DNA from: Bacteroidota bacterium
GTDB taxonomy: Bacteria > Bacteroidota > Ignavibacteria > SZUA-365
Direction: 5' to 3'
Length of the DNA: 15,126 nucleotides
Assembly (NCBI GenBank): GCA_018224345.1
Contig: JAGTUW010000244.1
Span: 1-15,126, forward strand
The notes beneath the pieces were generated by a model. That model did no database searches. It saw only the letters and a program-made list of their open reading frames with translations, and was not told the DNA's origin. Shown one piece after another: positions 8,395 to 14,968 of this stretch (position 1 is its first letter; each line of letters opens with the position of its first letter). A program made the translations under genes and the position numbers.

Positions 8395-10188
8395 ATGGAT
8401 ATGATGAGAACATGGCTTACGAGCGGCATCCTGGCCACAGCGCTGCTGCTGTGCGGATTCGGGACGAATCTGGAGGCGGGGACGTGGTCATGGACCGGAG
8501 GGAGTAGTGGAGCATGGGAGACAGGCTCAAATTGGCTGCTGAGTGGTACGAGCAGCAACACCTATCCCGCATCAGGCGATATTGCGGTATTCAGCAGTTC
8601 GGCGAGTGTGACGCTCTCCGGAAATCTGACAATATCGCAGTTGGTGATTCAGAGTGGAAGCAGCGCGGTCACTGTGACCTTGACCACCGACTATACGCTG
8701 ACGACGACGAATCTCAACGTTCTCGGTGCTGCTTCCTATCCCGCCAAGCTGATACTGCAGCGCAGCACAACGACAAATTTCGTGCTCAGTACGCAGAGTC
8801 TGAGCCTCGACAACGGGACAATCAGTTCGACCTCCGGTGCAAAGCTCGAGCTGACCCGCGGAGGCAGCGGTTCAATCACGATGAATGATGTCGATGACTC
8901 CTATGTCGCTGCGGGTGTGAGTACGACGATTGTAAAGGCGAGTCCTTTCGGTTCGAATGTACGTTTCGATGGCGACCTAGCATTTACAACGACTTCAAAT
9001 ATCCTCCTGGGTGATTATCATCTGTACCTCGGGAAACAGTGTGATCTGACTGTGAACGGAAGTTTTGGCGGAAATGATAATGGATTCATTGCAACCGCAG
9101 GTGATGCGAGCACGCCCAAGGGTACAGTGCGTCGCCAGTTCGATGCTGTCAACGACACCTTTTATTTTCCGATCGGACCGGTTGGTGAGCGGATGTCTCC
9201 GATCGGTATCAGAATTATCGATCCTTCGACAAGCGCGAATTTCACATCCGCATCTCCCTGGCCATACATCTCTGTGCGTTGCCTCTTGAACGGCAGTCAG
9301 GGCCATCCGATGAATACACAAAGTTCAAAGATCTGGGTGTATTGGGTTGTCAAGGGAGAAGGTATCAGTGAACCAGTTTATCTCGCCGGACGAATGTATC
9401 TGCACAACAATTACCGGAGTGGAAATCCTACTGTTTATTCGGCACTCTATGCGCCGCATTATGAGGATGCCGGTCAATTTGGCGGCTGGGACCTTACGGG
9501 AACACAAAATGGGACGACCACAGGAAATAACAGGGAAGTGCCTTTCCACGGTTCCCCAGGATTTGGCGACTATAATATCGGTCGTGGCGACCCCTTCGGC
9601 GGTGATCCGATTCCGGTGGAACTGACGTCGTTTTCCGCCCGCTTTATCGACGATGCGGTGCGTCTGAACTGGAATACTGCCACGGAACTCAACAATTACG
9701 GTTTTGCCATCGAACGGTCGATGGACCGCGAACACTGGGAGGAGGTCGGCTTTGTGGAAGGGTATGGGACGTCGAACAGTCCGAAATCTTATGCCTGGAC
9801 CGACCGCCTCGACGAGCGACTGACGCGATTGCCGGAACTGGCCTATCGCCTGCGTCAGATCGATCGTGACGGAACGACGGAGTATTCGAATGTCGTGCTG
9901 GTGAATACCGGTGCCCTGCCCGAAGGTGTGTCACTGCACGCGGCGTACCCGAATCCCTTCAATCCAGTGACCACCATCAGCTTCTCGATTGCCGAGGCCA
10001 CGCAGGTAACCCTGCGCGTGTACAACACGCTCGGGCAGATTGTTGCCACGCTGCTCGAAGGCAGTACGATGGATGCCGGTTTGCACACGATGACTTTCAA
10101 CGCCGAAACGCTTCCGAGCGGTCTCTATATGGCCGTACTCGAGGCAGAAGGCGCGATACAGCAGAAAAAGCTTGTGCTCAATAAGTGA
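8395..10188 (+). CDS. Secreted T9SS cargo protein A (beta-rich N-terminal region, FN3-like module, type A sorting domain)
   Basis: Predicted surface or secreted protein of 597 aa; no enzyme motif is recognised. Residues 1-28 are a Sec signal peptide (hydrophobic ILATALLLCGFG, likely cleavage after LEA). The mature start, TWSWTGGSSGAWETGSNW, is a motif seen at the head of beta-solenoid-like T9SS proteins. Residues about 45-390 are rich in Ser/Thr/Gly and alternating hydrophobics, fitting beta-strand repeats. Residues about 402-510 are the 'IPVELTSFSARF' FN3/Ig-like module. The sorting domain is residues 518-597, from YPNPFNP to the Lys-rich end KKLVLNK. The start at 8395 follows GAGGAG with 8-nt spacing. 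It is paralogous to the protein at 11100-12872, with near-identical C-terminal thirds and diverged N-termini. It is probably transcribed with the mini-CTD gene downstream. An adhesin or matrix role is a guess. Confidence 0.9.
   Translation: MDMMRTWLTSGILATALLLCGFGTNLEAGTWSWTGGSSGAWETGSNWLLSGTSSNTYPASGDIAVFSSSASVTLSGNLTISQLVIQSGSSAVTVTLTTDYTLTTTNLNVLGAASYPAKLILQRSTTTNFVLSTQSLSLDNGTISSTSGAKLELTRGGSGSITMNDVDDSYVAAGVSTTIVKASPFGSNVRFDGDLAFTTTSNILLGDYHLYLGKQCDLTVNGSFGGNDNGFIATAGDASTPKGTVRRQFDAVNDTFYFPIGPVGERMSPIGIRIIDPSTSANFTSASPWPYISVRCLLNGSQGHPMNTQSSKIWVYWVVKGEGISEPVYLAGRMYLHNNYRSGNPTVYSALYAPHYEDAGQFGGWDLTGTQNGTTTGNNREVPFHGSPGFGDYNIGRGDPFGGDPIPVELTSFSARFIDDAVRLNWNTATELNNYGFAIERSMDREHWEEVGFVEGYGTSNSPKSYAWTDRLDERLTRLPELAYRLRQIDRDGTTEYSNVVLVNTGALPEGVSLHAAYPNPFNPVTTISFSIAEATQVTLRVYNTLGQIVATLLEGSTMDAGLHTMTFNAETLPSGLYMAVLEAEGAIQQKKLVLNK
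9775..9866 (+). repeat. 92-bp exact repeat within cargo gene A
   Basis: By reading, identical to 12459-12550 in cargo gene B, including every third codon position. It lies in the FN3-like module. Flanking sequence in the C-terminal third also matches closely, while the 5' halves of the genes have diverged. Confidence 0.9.
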
Positions 10189-10214
10189 GAGTAGAGAGAG
10201 AGCACATTCATGAA

Positions 10215-10249
10215 GACGGAATGGCGGGGCGCAGTCCCCGCCACCCGTC
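10215..10249 (+). other. Intercistronic hairpin, cassette A
   Basis: GACGG (10215-10219) pairs with CCGTC (10245-10249) and GGCGGGG (10223-10229) with CCCCGCC (10236-10242), around the 6-nt loop CGCAGT: a 12-bp stem with a small internal loop. No T-run follows, so it is not a classic terminator. It begins 27 nt after the cargo gene stop. A hairpin of the same length but different sequence occupies the same place in cassette B. Likely roles are 3'-end protection or tuning of downstream expression; a dispersed REP-like palindrome is the alternative. Confidence 0.6.
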
Positions 10250-10333
10250 GTAATGGACAACGGGAGGGTGAGAAAAGGAAGGAGGTCGGAAACAGTAATG
10301 CAACAGGGAATAACACCGCGGAGCAACGGTACC

Positions 10334-10612
10334 ATGGAAATTCCATTTTCTTTCTCGCAATATACATATCCATTGAATCCCAGCGCGACGCTGATCTTCC
10401 AACTGGAGGAACAGCAGGAAATCTCTCTCCGGATCTACAATACCTATGGGCAGGTGGTGCATACCATCTACGATGGGCAAGTGATGAAATCCGGATATCA
10501 TGAACTTCGGCTGTATGGCGAAACCTTCCCTCCGGGAGGATGCTATGCGCGGCTACAGACGAAAAACGGCGTACTGCAACGCACACTGGTGCTGAGTACA
10601 CAACAATCCTGA
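10334..10612 (+). CDS. Stand-alone T9SS sorting-domain-like mini-protein A (92 aa)
   Basis: Small protein that is essentially one sorting-domain/FlgD-Ig-like fold with nothing attached. Its core (YPLNP, then LRIYNTYGQVV, SGYHELRL, ETFPPGGCYARL, LVLST) aligns along its length with the CTD of the cargo protein encoded just upstream (YPNPFNP, LRVYNTLGQIV, ETLPSGLYMAVL, LVLNK), but the NPF element is reduced. It has no signal peptide, so a cytoplasmic location is expected. About 60 of 92 residues match the twin at 13055. In-frame ATGs at 10253 and 10298 (the latter 11 nt after GGAGGT) would extend it, but the start at 10334 gives exactly the same length as the twin and shares its GGAGCA-N8-ATG arrangement. 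It is probably cotranscribed with the cargo gene. Function unknown; a T9SS-related regulator, chaperone or decoy is speculation. Confidence 0.72.
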   Translation: MEIPFSFSQYTYPLNPSATLIFQLEEQQEISLRIYNTYGQVVHTIYDGQVMKSGYHELRLYGETFPPGGCYARLQTKNGVLQRTLVLSTQQS

Positions 10613-10735
10613 CCGGAGGAGAGAAGACGCATTACTGTACGTATGTTCGCTTCGCCTCCGGCAGCATCGGCTCGCAAAGTCCAACGCGGGCAGGCCCTGA
10701 CCAGGGCCGGTTGAGATGAAGAGTGAAATGAGGAG

Positions 10736-10770
10736 AGACAGTCCGTCCCGCACGACGGACTGTCTTTGTT
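10736..10770 (+). terminator. Rho-independent terminator of cassette A
   Basis: AGACAGTCCGTC (10736-10747) and GACGGACTGTCT (10754-10765) form a perfect 12-bp stem with a 6-nt loop, followed by TTGTTTC. It lies about 125 nt after the mini-CTD stop, matching the position of the cassette B terminator. It should insulate cassette B from cassette A transcription. Confidence 0.8.
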
Positions 10771-10798
10771 TCGGGGTGTTGAAGGAAGTCTGCCATAA

Positions 10799-10830
10799 CT
10801 ATTCAATCCGTTCCCTGTTCAATCCGTTGC
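10799..10830. repeat. Two tandem 16-bp repeats upstream of cassette B (candidate enhancer site)
   Basis: The units at 10799-10814 (CTATTCAATCCGTTCC) and 10815-10830 (CTGTTCAATCCGTTGC) match at 14 of 16 positions and resemble the pair at 8080-8111; the two 33-bp blocks agree at about 26 positions. An inverted copy, GGACTGAATAG, follows at 10844-10854. The pair ends 199 bp before the cassette B promoter, compared with 212 bp in cassette A. Confidence 0.5.
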
Positions 10831-11029
10831 ACACCTATGCAGTGGACTGAATAGCAATCCGTAATAAAATGGACCGGCAGAAATGGAGTGTAAAAAAAGA
10901 AAAAGAAAATTAAACTTAATCTGTATTATCCGGAGGCAGCGCTATCTCCTTGCAGGACAAGACGTTCTGTCTCGCGTAACAACAATCTCCGCTCTGAAAT
11001 GCGACAAAGAAGATCAGAGATGAATAGTT

Positions 11030-11045
11030 TGGCACGGTTCGTGCA
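11030..11045 (+). promoter_or_regulatory. Sigma-54 (-24/-12) promoter of cassette B
   Basis: TGGCACGGTTCGTGCA matches the sigma-54 consensus at every informative position but one (the first T of TTGC is G, as in cassette A). GG (11031-11032) and GC (11043-11044) are 10 nt apart. The predicted start near 11056 leaves a leader of about 44 nt, nearly the same as in cassette A. Confidence 0.85.
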
Positions 11046-11099
11046 GCTCTGTGCGAAATGAAGTGATACACTTTTTCATAGTCAGAGGATGCAAGATTC

Positions 11100-12872
11100 A
11101 TGTTACCAGCGAGACTTTTTTTCCGGATAGCTACAAGAATGTTTTTCATTGTGACGATGGTCGCACTCTTGACCACCCAGTCGTCGGCCGTGACGAAGAC
11201 ATGGAGCGGTGGTGCAATTGGTGACTGGGGCAATGGATTCAACTGGACCCCCAACGGTGTTCCCGGTTCCGGCGATGATGTCGTGATCAGCTCATCGGCC
11301 TCCATCACGAATGGATCGGCTACGACAATCAATTCAATAACTGTCTCGAGTGCAGCGACCATCATATCCGACTATCAGATCACTGTCGGCAATACGACGA
11401 TATCCGCGCCGCTGTATCTTGAGTACGAGTCGAGTACCGGAAATGTGAATGGCATCAATATTCTCTCGATCACGAATCTGAATCTCTCCGGAACGATCGA
11501 GCGCGGTTCGTCATGGACGACATCGGATGTGCGAATCAGCATCAGTGGAACAATAACAATGAGTGGTATTGCCAGTAATTTTATCGGCACAGATGTCTAT
11601 ACAAATATTGGAAATGAGAACGCGTTGCAGTCCCATGTCCGTTTCGAGGGAGACATCAATCTTCCGAACGGTCTCGTGTTGGGAAATTATGACCTCTATA
11701 TTGGGATCGACGCCGACGTACTTACGCCGAACGCAGTTGTGGGCAGTGCAGGGGATTGTATCGAAACCGCCGGAGACAATTCGAATCCGGCCGGAACGGT
11801 ACGCAAGCAATACACCGCCGTTGGTGACGAATTCACCTTCAACGTCAGTCCGGGAAGCAATCGTCTGAGTCCGATCACGATCAAAATTATCGCCCCTACC
11901 AGTAGTTCCAAATTTACAAGTGCGACTCCCTGGCCGCACATCTCCGTCCGCGTCGTTTATAACAGCGGAGGCAACGGCGGTCACCCGGAAAATCAGCAGA
12001 ATCAGGAGGTCTGGGTGCACTGGCCGGTCAAGGGATTTGGTATTGACGAACCAGTGTATCTCTCGGGAGAGATGACATTCAGCAACACCTACAGGAGTGG
12101 TCAACCTGACGAATTGTTCTCCGCGCGTTATGCTCCGCATTATGAAGACGCGGGCTCGACCGGTGGTTGGGATCTTACCGGGACGGTGCAGGTCACCACG
12201 ACCTCCGGAAATCTTCGCAGCGTGCCTTTCGACGGCTTTCCCGGCTTCGGAGATTTCACTGTCGGTCAGGGCAACCCCTTCGGCGGTGATCCGATTCCGG
12301 TGGAACTGACGTCGTTTTCCGCCCGCTTTACAGACGATGCGGTGCGACTGAACTGGAAGACCGCCACGGAACTCAACAATTATGGTTTCGCCATCGAACG
12401 GTCGACGGACCGCGAGCGTTGGGAAGAGGTCGGATTCATGGAAGGCCATGGGACATCAAACAGTCCGAAATCTTATGCCTGGACCGACCGCCTCGACGAG
12501 CGACTGACGCGATTGCCGGAACTGGCCTATCGCCTGCGTCAGATCGATCGCGATGGAACGACGGAGTACTCGAATATCGTGCTGGTGAATACCGGCGCCC
12601 TGCCCGAGGGTGTGGAACTGTACGCGGCCTATCCGAACCCCTTCAATCCTGCCACCACCATCAGCTTCTCCGTCGCCGAGACGGCGAATGTCACGCTGCG
12701 CGTGTACAACGCGCTCGGGCAGGTGGTTGCCACACTGCTCGAGGGCAGCGCGATGGATGCCGGCCTGCACACAATGTCCTTTAACGCCGAAACGCTTCCG
12801 AGCGGGCTCTACATGGCTGTAATCGAAGCCGGTGGAGCATTGCAGCAGCAAAAGCTTGTGCTCAACAAGTGA
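11100..12872 (+). CDS. Secreted T9SS cargo protein B (beta-rich N-terminal region, FN3-like module, type A sorting domain)
   Basis: Predicted surface or secreted protein of 590 aa, paralogue of cargo A. The signal peptide covers about residues 1-30 (hydrophobic MFFIVTMVALL, likely cleavage after QSSA). The mature protein starts with TKTWSGGAIGDWGNGFNW, the same W/G pattern as cargo A. Residues about 45-385 are Ser/Thr/Gly/Asn-rich with alternating hydrophobics, fitting a beta-solenoid; the FN3-like module begins at about residue 395, and the sorting domain YPNPFNP...KLVLNK is residues 511-590. Middle landmarks are shared with cargo A (PWPHISVR, YAPHYEDAG, GGWDLTGT, FPGFGDF), but the N-terminal half differs clearly while the C-terminal third is almost the same. 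The start at 11100 follows AGAGGAT with 9-nt spacing. It has its own sigma-54 promoter and probably shares a transcript with the mini-CTD gene downstream. No catalytic motif recognised. Confidence 0.9.
   Translation: MLPARLFFRIATRMFFIVTMVALLTTQSSAVTKTWSGGAIGDWGNGFNWTPNGVPGSGDDVVISSSASITNGSATTINSITVSSAATIISDYQITVGNTTISAPLYLEYESSTGNVNGINILSITNLNLSGTIERGSSWTTSDVRISISGTITMSGIASNFIGTDVYTNIGNENALQSHVRFEGDINLPNGLVLGNYDLYIGIDADVLTPNAVVGSAGDCIETAGDNSNPAGTVRKQYTAVGDEFTFNVSPGSNRLSPITIKIIAPTSSSKFTSATPWPHISVRVVYNSGGNGGHPENQQNQEVWVHWPVKGFGIDEPVYLSGEMTFSNTYRSGQPDELFSARYAPHYEDAGSTGGWDLTGTVQVTTTSGNLRSVPFDGFPGFGDFTVGQGNPFGGDPIPVELTSFSARFTDDAVRLNWKTATELNNYGFAIERSTDRERWEEVGFMEGHGTSNSPKSYAWTDRLDERLTRLPELAYRLRQIDRDGTTEYSNIVLVNTGALPEGVELYAAYPNPFNPATTISFSVAETANVTLRVYNALGQVVATLLEGSAMDAGLHTMSFNAETLPSGLYMAVIEAGGALQQQKLVLNK
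12459..12550 (+). repeat. 92-bp exact repeat within cargo gene B
   Basis: Identical to 9775-9866 in cargo gene A, silent positions included; see that entry for context. Confidence 0.9.
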
Positions 12873-12901
12873 GAGTAGAGAGAGTGAGCACAAATTCCAG
12901 A

Positions 12902-12936
12902 CACGCGGATGTGGGGCTACGGCCCTGCATCGCGTG
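12902..12936 (+). other. Intercistronic hairpin with UACG loop, cassette B
   Basis: CACGCG (12902-12907) pairs with CGCGTG (12931-12936), AT with AT, and GTGGGGC (12911-12917) with GCCCTGC (12922-12928, including G-U pairs). A C(UACG)G tetraloop of the stable UNCG class caps it, with one bulged G at 12908. It begins 30 nt after the cargo stop and is 35 nt long, like the cassette A hairpin, but shares little primary sequence with it. Confidence 0.6.
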
Positions 12937-13054
12937 ACAGGAGCATGTCGGGTTCCATCAGTAGATGGTTTATTAGAGAATGGAGATTCCGGCACAAGGC
13001 AATCGCAGCACTGAACCGTACAGGAACACGGATGATGCACGGAGCACATACAGA

Positions 13055-13333
13055 ATGGTAAGTCCATTGACATTTTCACAACAAACCTATCCACTCAATC
13101 CGGGTGCGATTCTTGCTTTTACGCTTGAGGATGAGCAGGAAATCACACTGAAGATTTACAATAACTATGGCCAGATCGTACATGTCATTTTCGATGGCAA
13201 CGTACTCAAATCAGGACATCATCAGCTTCGGCTGTACGGCGAGGCGTTCCCACCGGGAGTTTGCTATGCCCGCCTTCAGACAAAGCAGGGAGTATTCCAA
13301 CAGTCACTCGCACTGACCACGGATGCTGCCTGA
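13055..13333 (+). CDS. Stand-alone T9SS sorting-domain-like mini-protein B (92 aa)
   Basis: Twin of the 92-aa protein at 10334, with the same length and about 65% identity by hand count. Conserved blocks include FSQ-TYPLNP, IYNNYGQIV, the KSGHHQLRLYGE segment, FPPGVCYARLQTK and a single Cys at residue 70. It reads as a lone sorting-domain/FlgD-Ig-like fold without signal peptide or membrane helix, so it cannot be an ordinary T9SS cargo. An in-frame ATG at 12980 would add 25 residues with no similarity to the twin. The ATG at 13055 is preferred because GGAGCA lies 8 nt upstream, the same arrangement as in cassette A. The substitutions are conservative, which suggests selection on the protein. 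It is likely cotranscribed from the sigma-54 promoter and ends before the terminator at 13445. Function unknown. Confidence 0.75.
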   Translation: MVSPLTFSQQTYPLNPGAILAFTLEDEQEITLKIYNNYGQIVHVIFDGNVLKSGHHQLRLYGEAFPPGVCYARLQTKQGVFQQSLALTTDAA

Positions 13334-13444
13334 CGGGAACACACAGGCAGATGTAGAATACAAACTGGTTGCAACGTGTGTACGTGAAACGATTTGCGCC
13401 TCTCTCCCGCAGCATCCTGTTTCACCACGGAAATGAGAGCAGAG

Positions 13445-13481
13445 AAGAAAGAATCCATCACAGCGGATTCTTTCTTTTTTT
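13445..13481 (+). terminator. Rho-independent terminator of cassette B
   Basis: AAGAAAGAATCC (13445-13456) and GGATTCTTTCTT (13465-13476) form a perfect 12-bp stem with an 8-nt loop, and the T-run continues to 13481. It closes cassette B. It also shows that translation of regulator 2 must begin downstream, since the longer in-frame start at 13394 would put the terminator inside the coding region. Confidence 0.88.
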
Positions 13482-13537
13482 CCGCAATGAACCGTTGCAC
13501 GCTTTTTCATATATTCCATATGAAGGATGCATTGCCA

Positions 13538-14941
13538 GTGACCCGGGAACGCAGGTTGCAAACAGAAAGCACGGAAATACTTGTTGTCGATGACGAAGAG
13601 ATGATCCTTTTCGTCCTGTCTCATCTGCTGCGCGTGCATGGTTTTACATCCCGCACAGCGATGCGCGGGGATGAGGCGTTGCGCATGTTTCAGGAACAAC
13701 GTCCGGATCTGGTCATCATGGATATTCGCATGCCGGGACTGAGTGGTTTCGAGGTGCTTGACGCCATCAGGGAAGCGGATGCCCATATCCCGGTGATCCT
13801 TATGACGGCGCTTTCCGGTGTACGTGATGCCGTGGCCGCGATGAAAGCCGGTGCGTTCGACTATATTGCAAAACCGTTCGAAAACGATGAAATGATCGCA
13901 ACGGTGCGCCGTGCACTCGATGCCGCCGGTGAACCCTCTGCACAGCCACCTGTCGCCATCCCGGAAAAAGCAGAACTGCACTCTCTGTTCGCTTCCATGG
14001 GGAAGAGCCCTGCCATCGGCCGCCTCGCCCGGGAATGTCAGCAGCTCGCCGAACGCGACACACCGATTCTGATCACCGGTGAGATTGGTGTTGGCAAACG
14101 CATGCTCGGCAGAATACTGCATGGTATCAGAGAATGTAGCGGTCCCTTCCTCAATGTTGATTGTACGGGCGCGAGCGAGGAGTTGCTGCGCATAGAACTC
14201 TTCGGTACATCTGATGAAGTGGGACAGAAAGGAAAACTGCATCTCGCCGCTGGCGGGACGCTGCTCCTCGATGAAGTCACGGAAATACCGTTGCTCTACC
14301 AGGATATTCTTGTGGAAGATTTACGCCCGGCTGTTTTACGCCGGCCGGGCCATGACGACGCTTCCCCTGCACCCGCGAAGCTGCTCTTCACTGCCAGTCT
14401 GGAAGCAGAGTCCGGCTATAATGAAGAAACACTTACCCGCGGGTTCCGTGAACTCTACGGTGATGCAGTACTTGTCATCCCTCCGCTGCGTGATCGTCGC
14501 GAGGACATCCCCTCCCTGGCCATCGATTTTCTCAAAGAAGCGAATACGGAACTCGGCCGCGAATTGACAGGCTTCAGTGATGCTGCCCTGGAAATGCTCG
14601 TGGCCTATCACTGGCCGGGTAACGCGCATCAACTCAAATCCGTGATCCGCCGGGCGACACTCATCGCAGATCAGTGCATCGACGTCAGCAACATAGAATT
14701 GCCACTCCCGAAACAGCGCTCTGCCAGTGACGGCCCCCTTCCGCAACCCGCGGAGGGGTCGGTATCACTGAAGGATCAAGTGAAACGGCATATTTCGGTT
14801 CTGGAAAAACAAATGCTTGCCGATACCCTGAAAAGAACCGGCTGGAACAAGGCACAGGCCTCACGTATACTCGGCATAACGTATAAAACATTATTGAAGA
14901 AAGTCAACGAACATGGACTCGAATCCAAAAAGTCCTTATAG
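13538..14941 (+). CDS. NtrC-like response regulator lacking the GAFTGA loop (REC-degenerate AAA+-Fis HTH)
   Basis: Response regulator of 467 aa from this start. The receiver has LVVDDEE, phospho-acceptor Asp62 (VIMDIRMPG) and Lys112 (IAKPF). The AAA+ domain keeps Walker A GEIGVGKR (Lys187) and Walker B LLLDEV (Asp245/Glu246), so ATP binding is likely. The loop between ELFG (220-223) and GKLHLAAGG is about six residues shorter than in regulator 1 and has no GAFTGA. The arginine-finger segment FRADLFYRL of regulator 1 is reduced to GFRELYGD. The Fis-type end (WNKAQASRIL...YKTLLKKV) closely resembles that of regulator 1. Ordinary sigma-54 activation is therefore unlikely; repression, competition for the same sites or hetero-oligomer formation is inferred. 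GTG at 13538 follows GAAGGA with 10-nt spacing; ATGs at 13488 and 13520 lack ribosome-binding sites. A PAS protein starts 27 nt downstream. Confidence 0.9.
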   Translation: MTRERRLQTESTEILVVDDEEMILFVLSHLLRVHGFTSRTAMRGDEALRMFQEQRPDLVIMDIRMPGLSGFEVLDAIREADAHIPVILMTALSGVRDAVAAMKAGAFDYIAKPFENDEMIATVRRALDAAGEPSAQPPVAIPEKAELHSLFASMGKSPAIGRLARECQQLAERDTPILITGEIGVGKRMLGRILHGIRECSGPFLNVDCTGASEELLRIELFGTSDEVGQKGKLHLAAGGTLLLDEVTEIPLLYQDILVEDLRPAVLRRPGHDDASPAPAKLLFTASLEAESGYNEETLTRGFRELYGDAVLVIPPLRDRREDIPSLAIDFLKEANTELGRELTGFSDAALEMLVAYHWPGNAHQLKSVIRRATLIADQCIDVSNIELPLPKQRSASDGPLPQPAEGSVSLKDQVKRHISVLEKQMLADTLKRTGWNKAQASRILGITYKTLLKKVNEHGLESKKSL

Positions 14942-14968
14942 CATCAACGAAGAAAGGGAGATGTCAGT

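Larger units (their letters stand above)
10613..11029. other. Intergenic stretch between cassettes A and B
   Basis: No gene is visible. From left to right it holds a 7-bp inverted repeat CCGGAGG/CCTCCGG (10613-10619 and 10655-10661), a GGCCC/GGGCC hairpin (10693-10708), the cassette A terminator, the cassette B 16-bp repeats with an inverted partial copy (10844-10854), and an A-rich tract at about 10891-10920. The A-rich tract lies between the repeats and the sigma-54 promoter, where DNA bending would help looping. Confidence 0.55.

Noticed and set aside
10253..10333. N-terminal extension of mini-protein A from the ATG at 10253 or 10298
   Set aside because: The extension has no counterpart in the twin protein, whereas the start at 10334 matches it in length, sequence and ribosome-binding site spacing. 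The GGAGGT before 10298 keeps that start as a weaker alternative.
13394..13537. Longer N-terminus for regulator 2 starting at 13394
   Set aside because: It would place the strong cassette B terminator inside the coding region, and the added 48 residues have no match in regulator 1. The GTG at 13538 has a good ribosome-binding site.
11511..14242. Minus-strand frames of 312 codons at 11511-12449 and 13304-14242
   Set aside because: They lie antisense to cargo protein B and regulator 2, whose motifs are clear. The second also runs through the terminator at 13445-13481.
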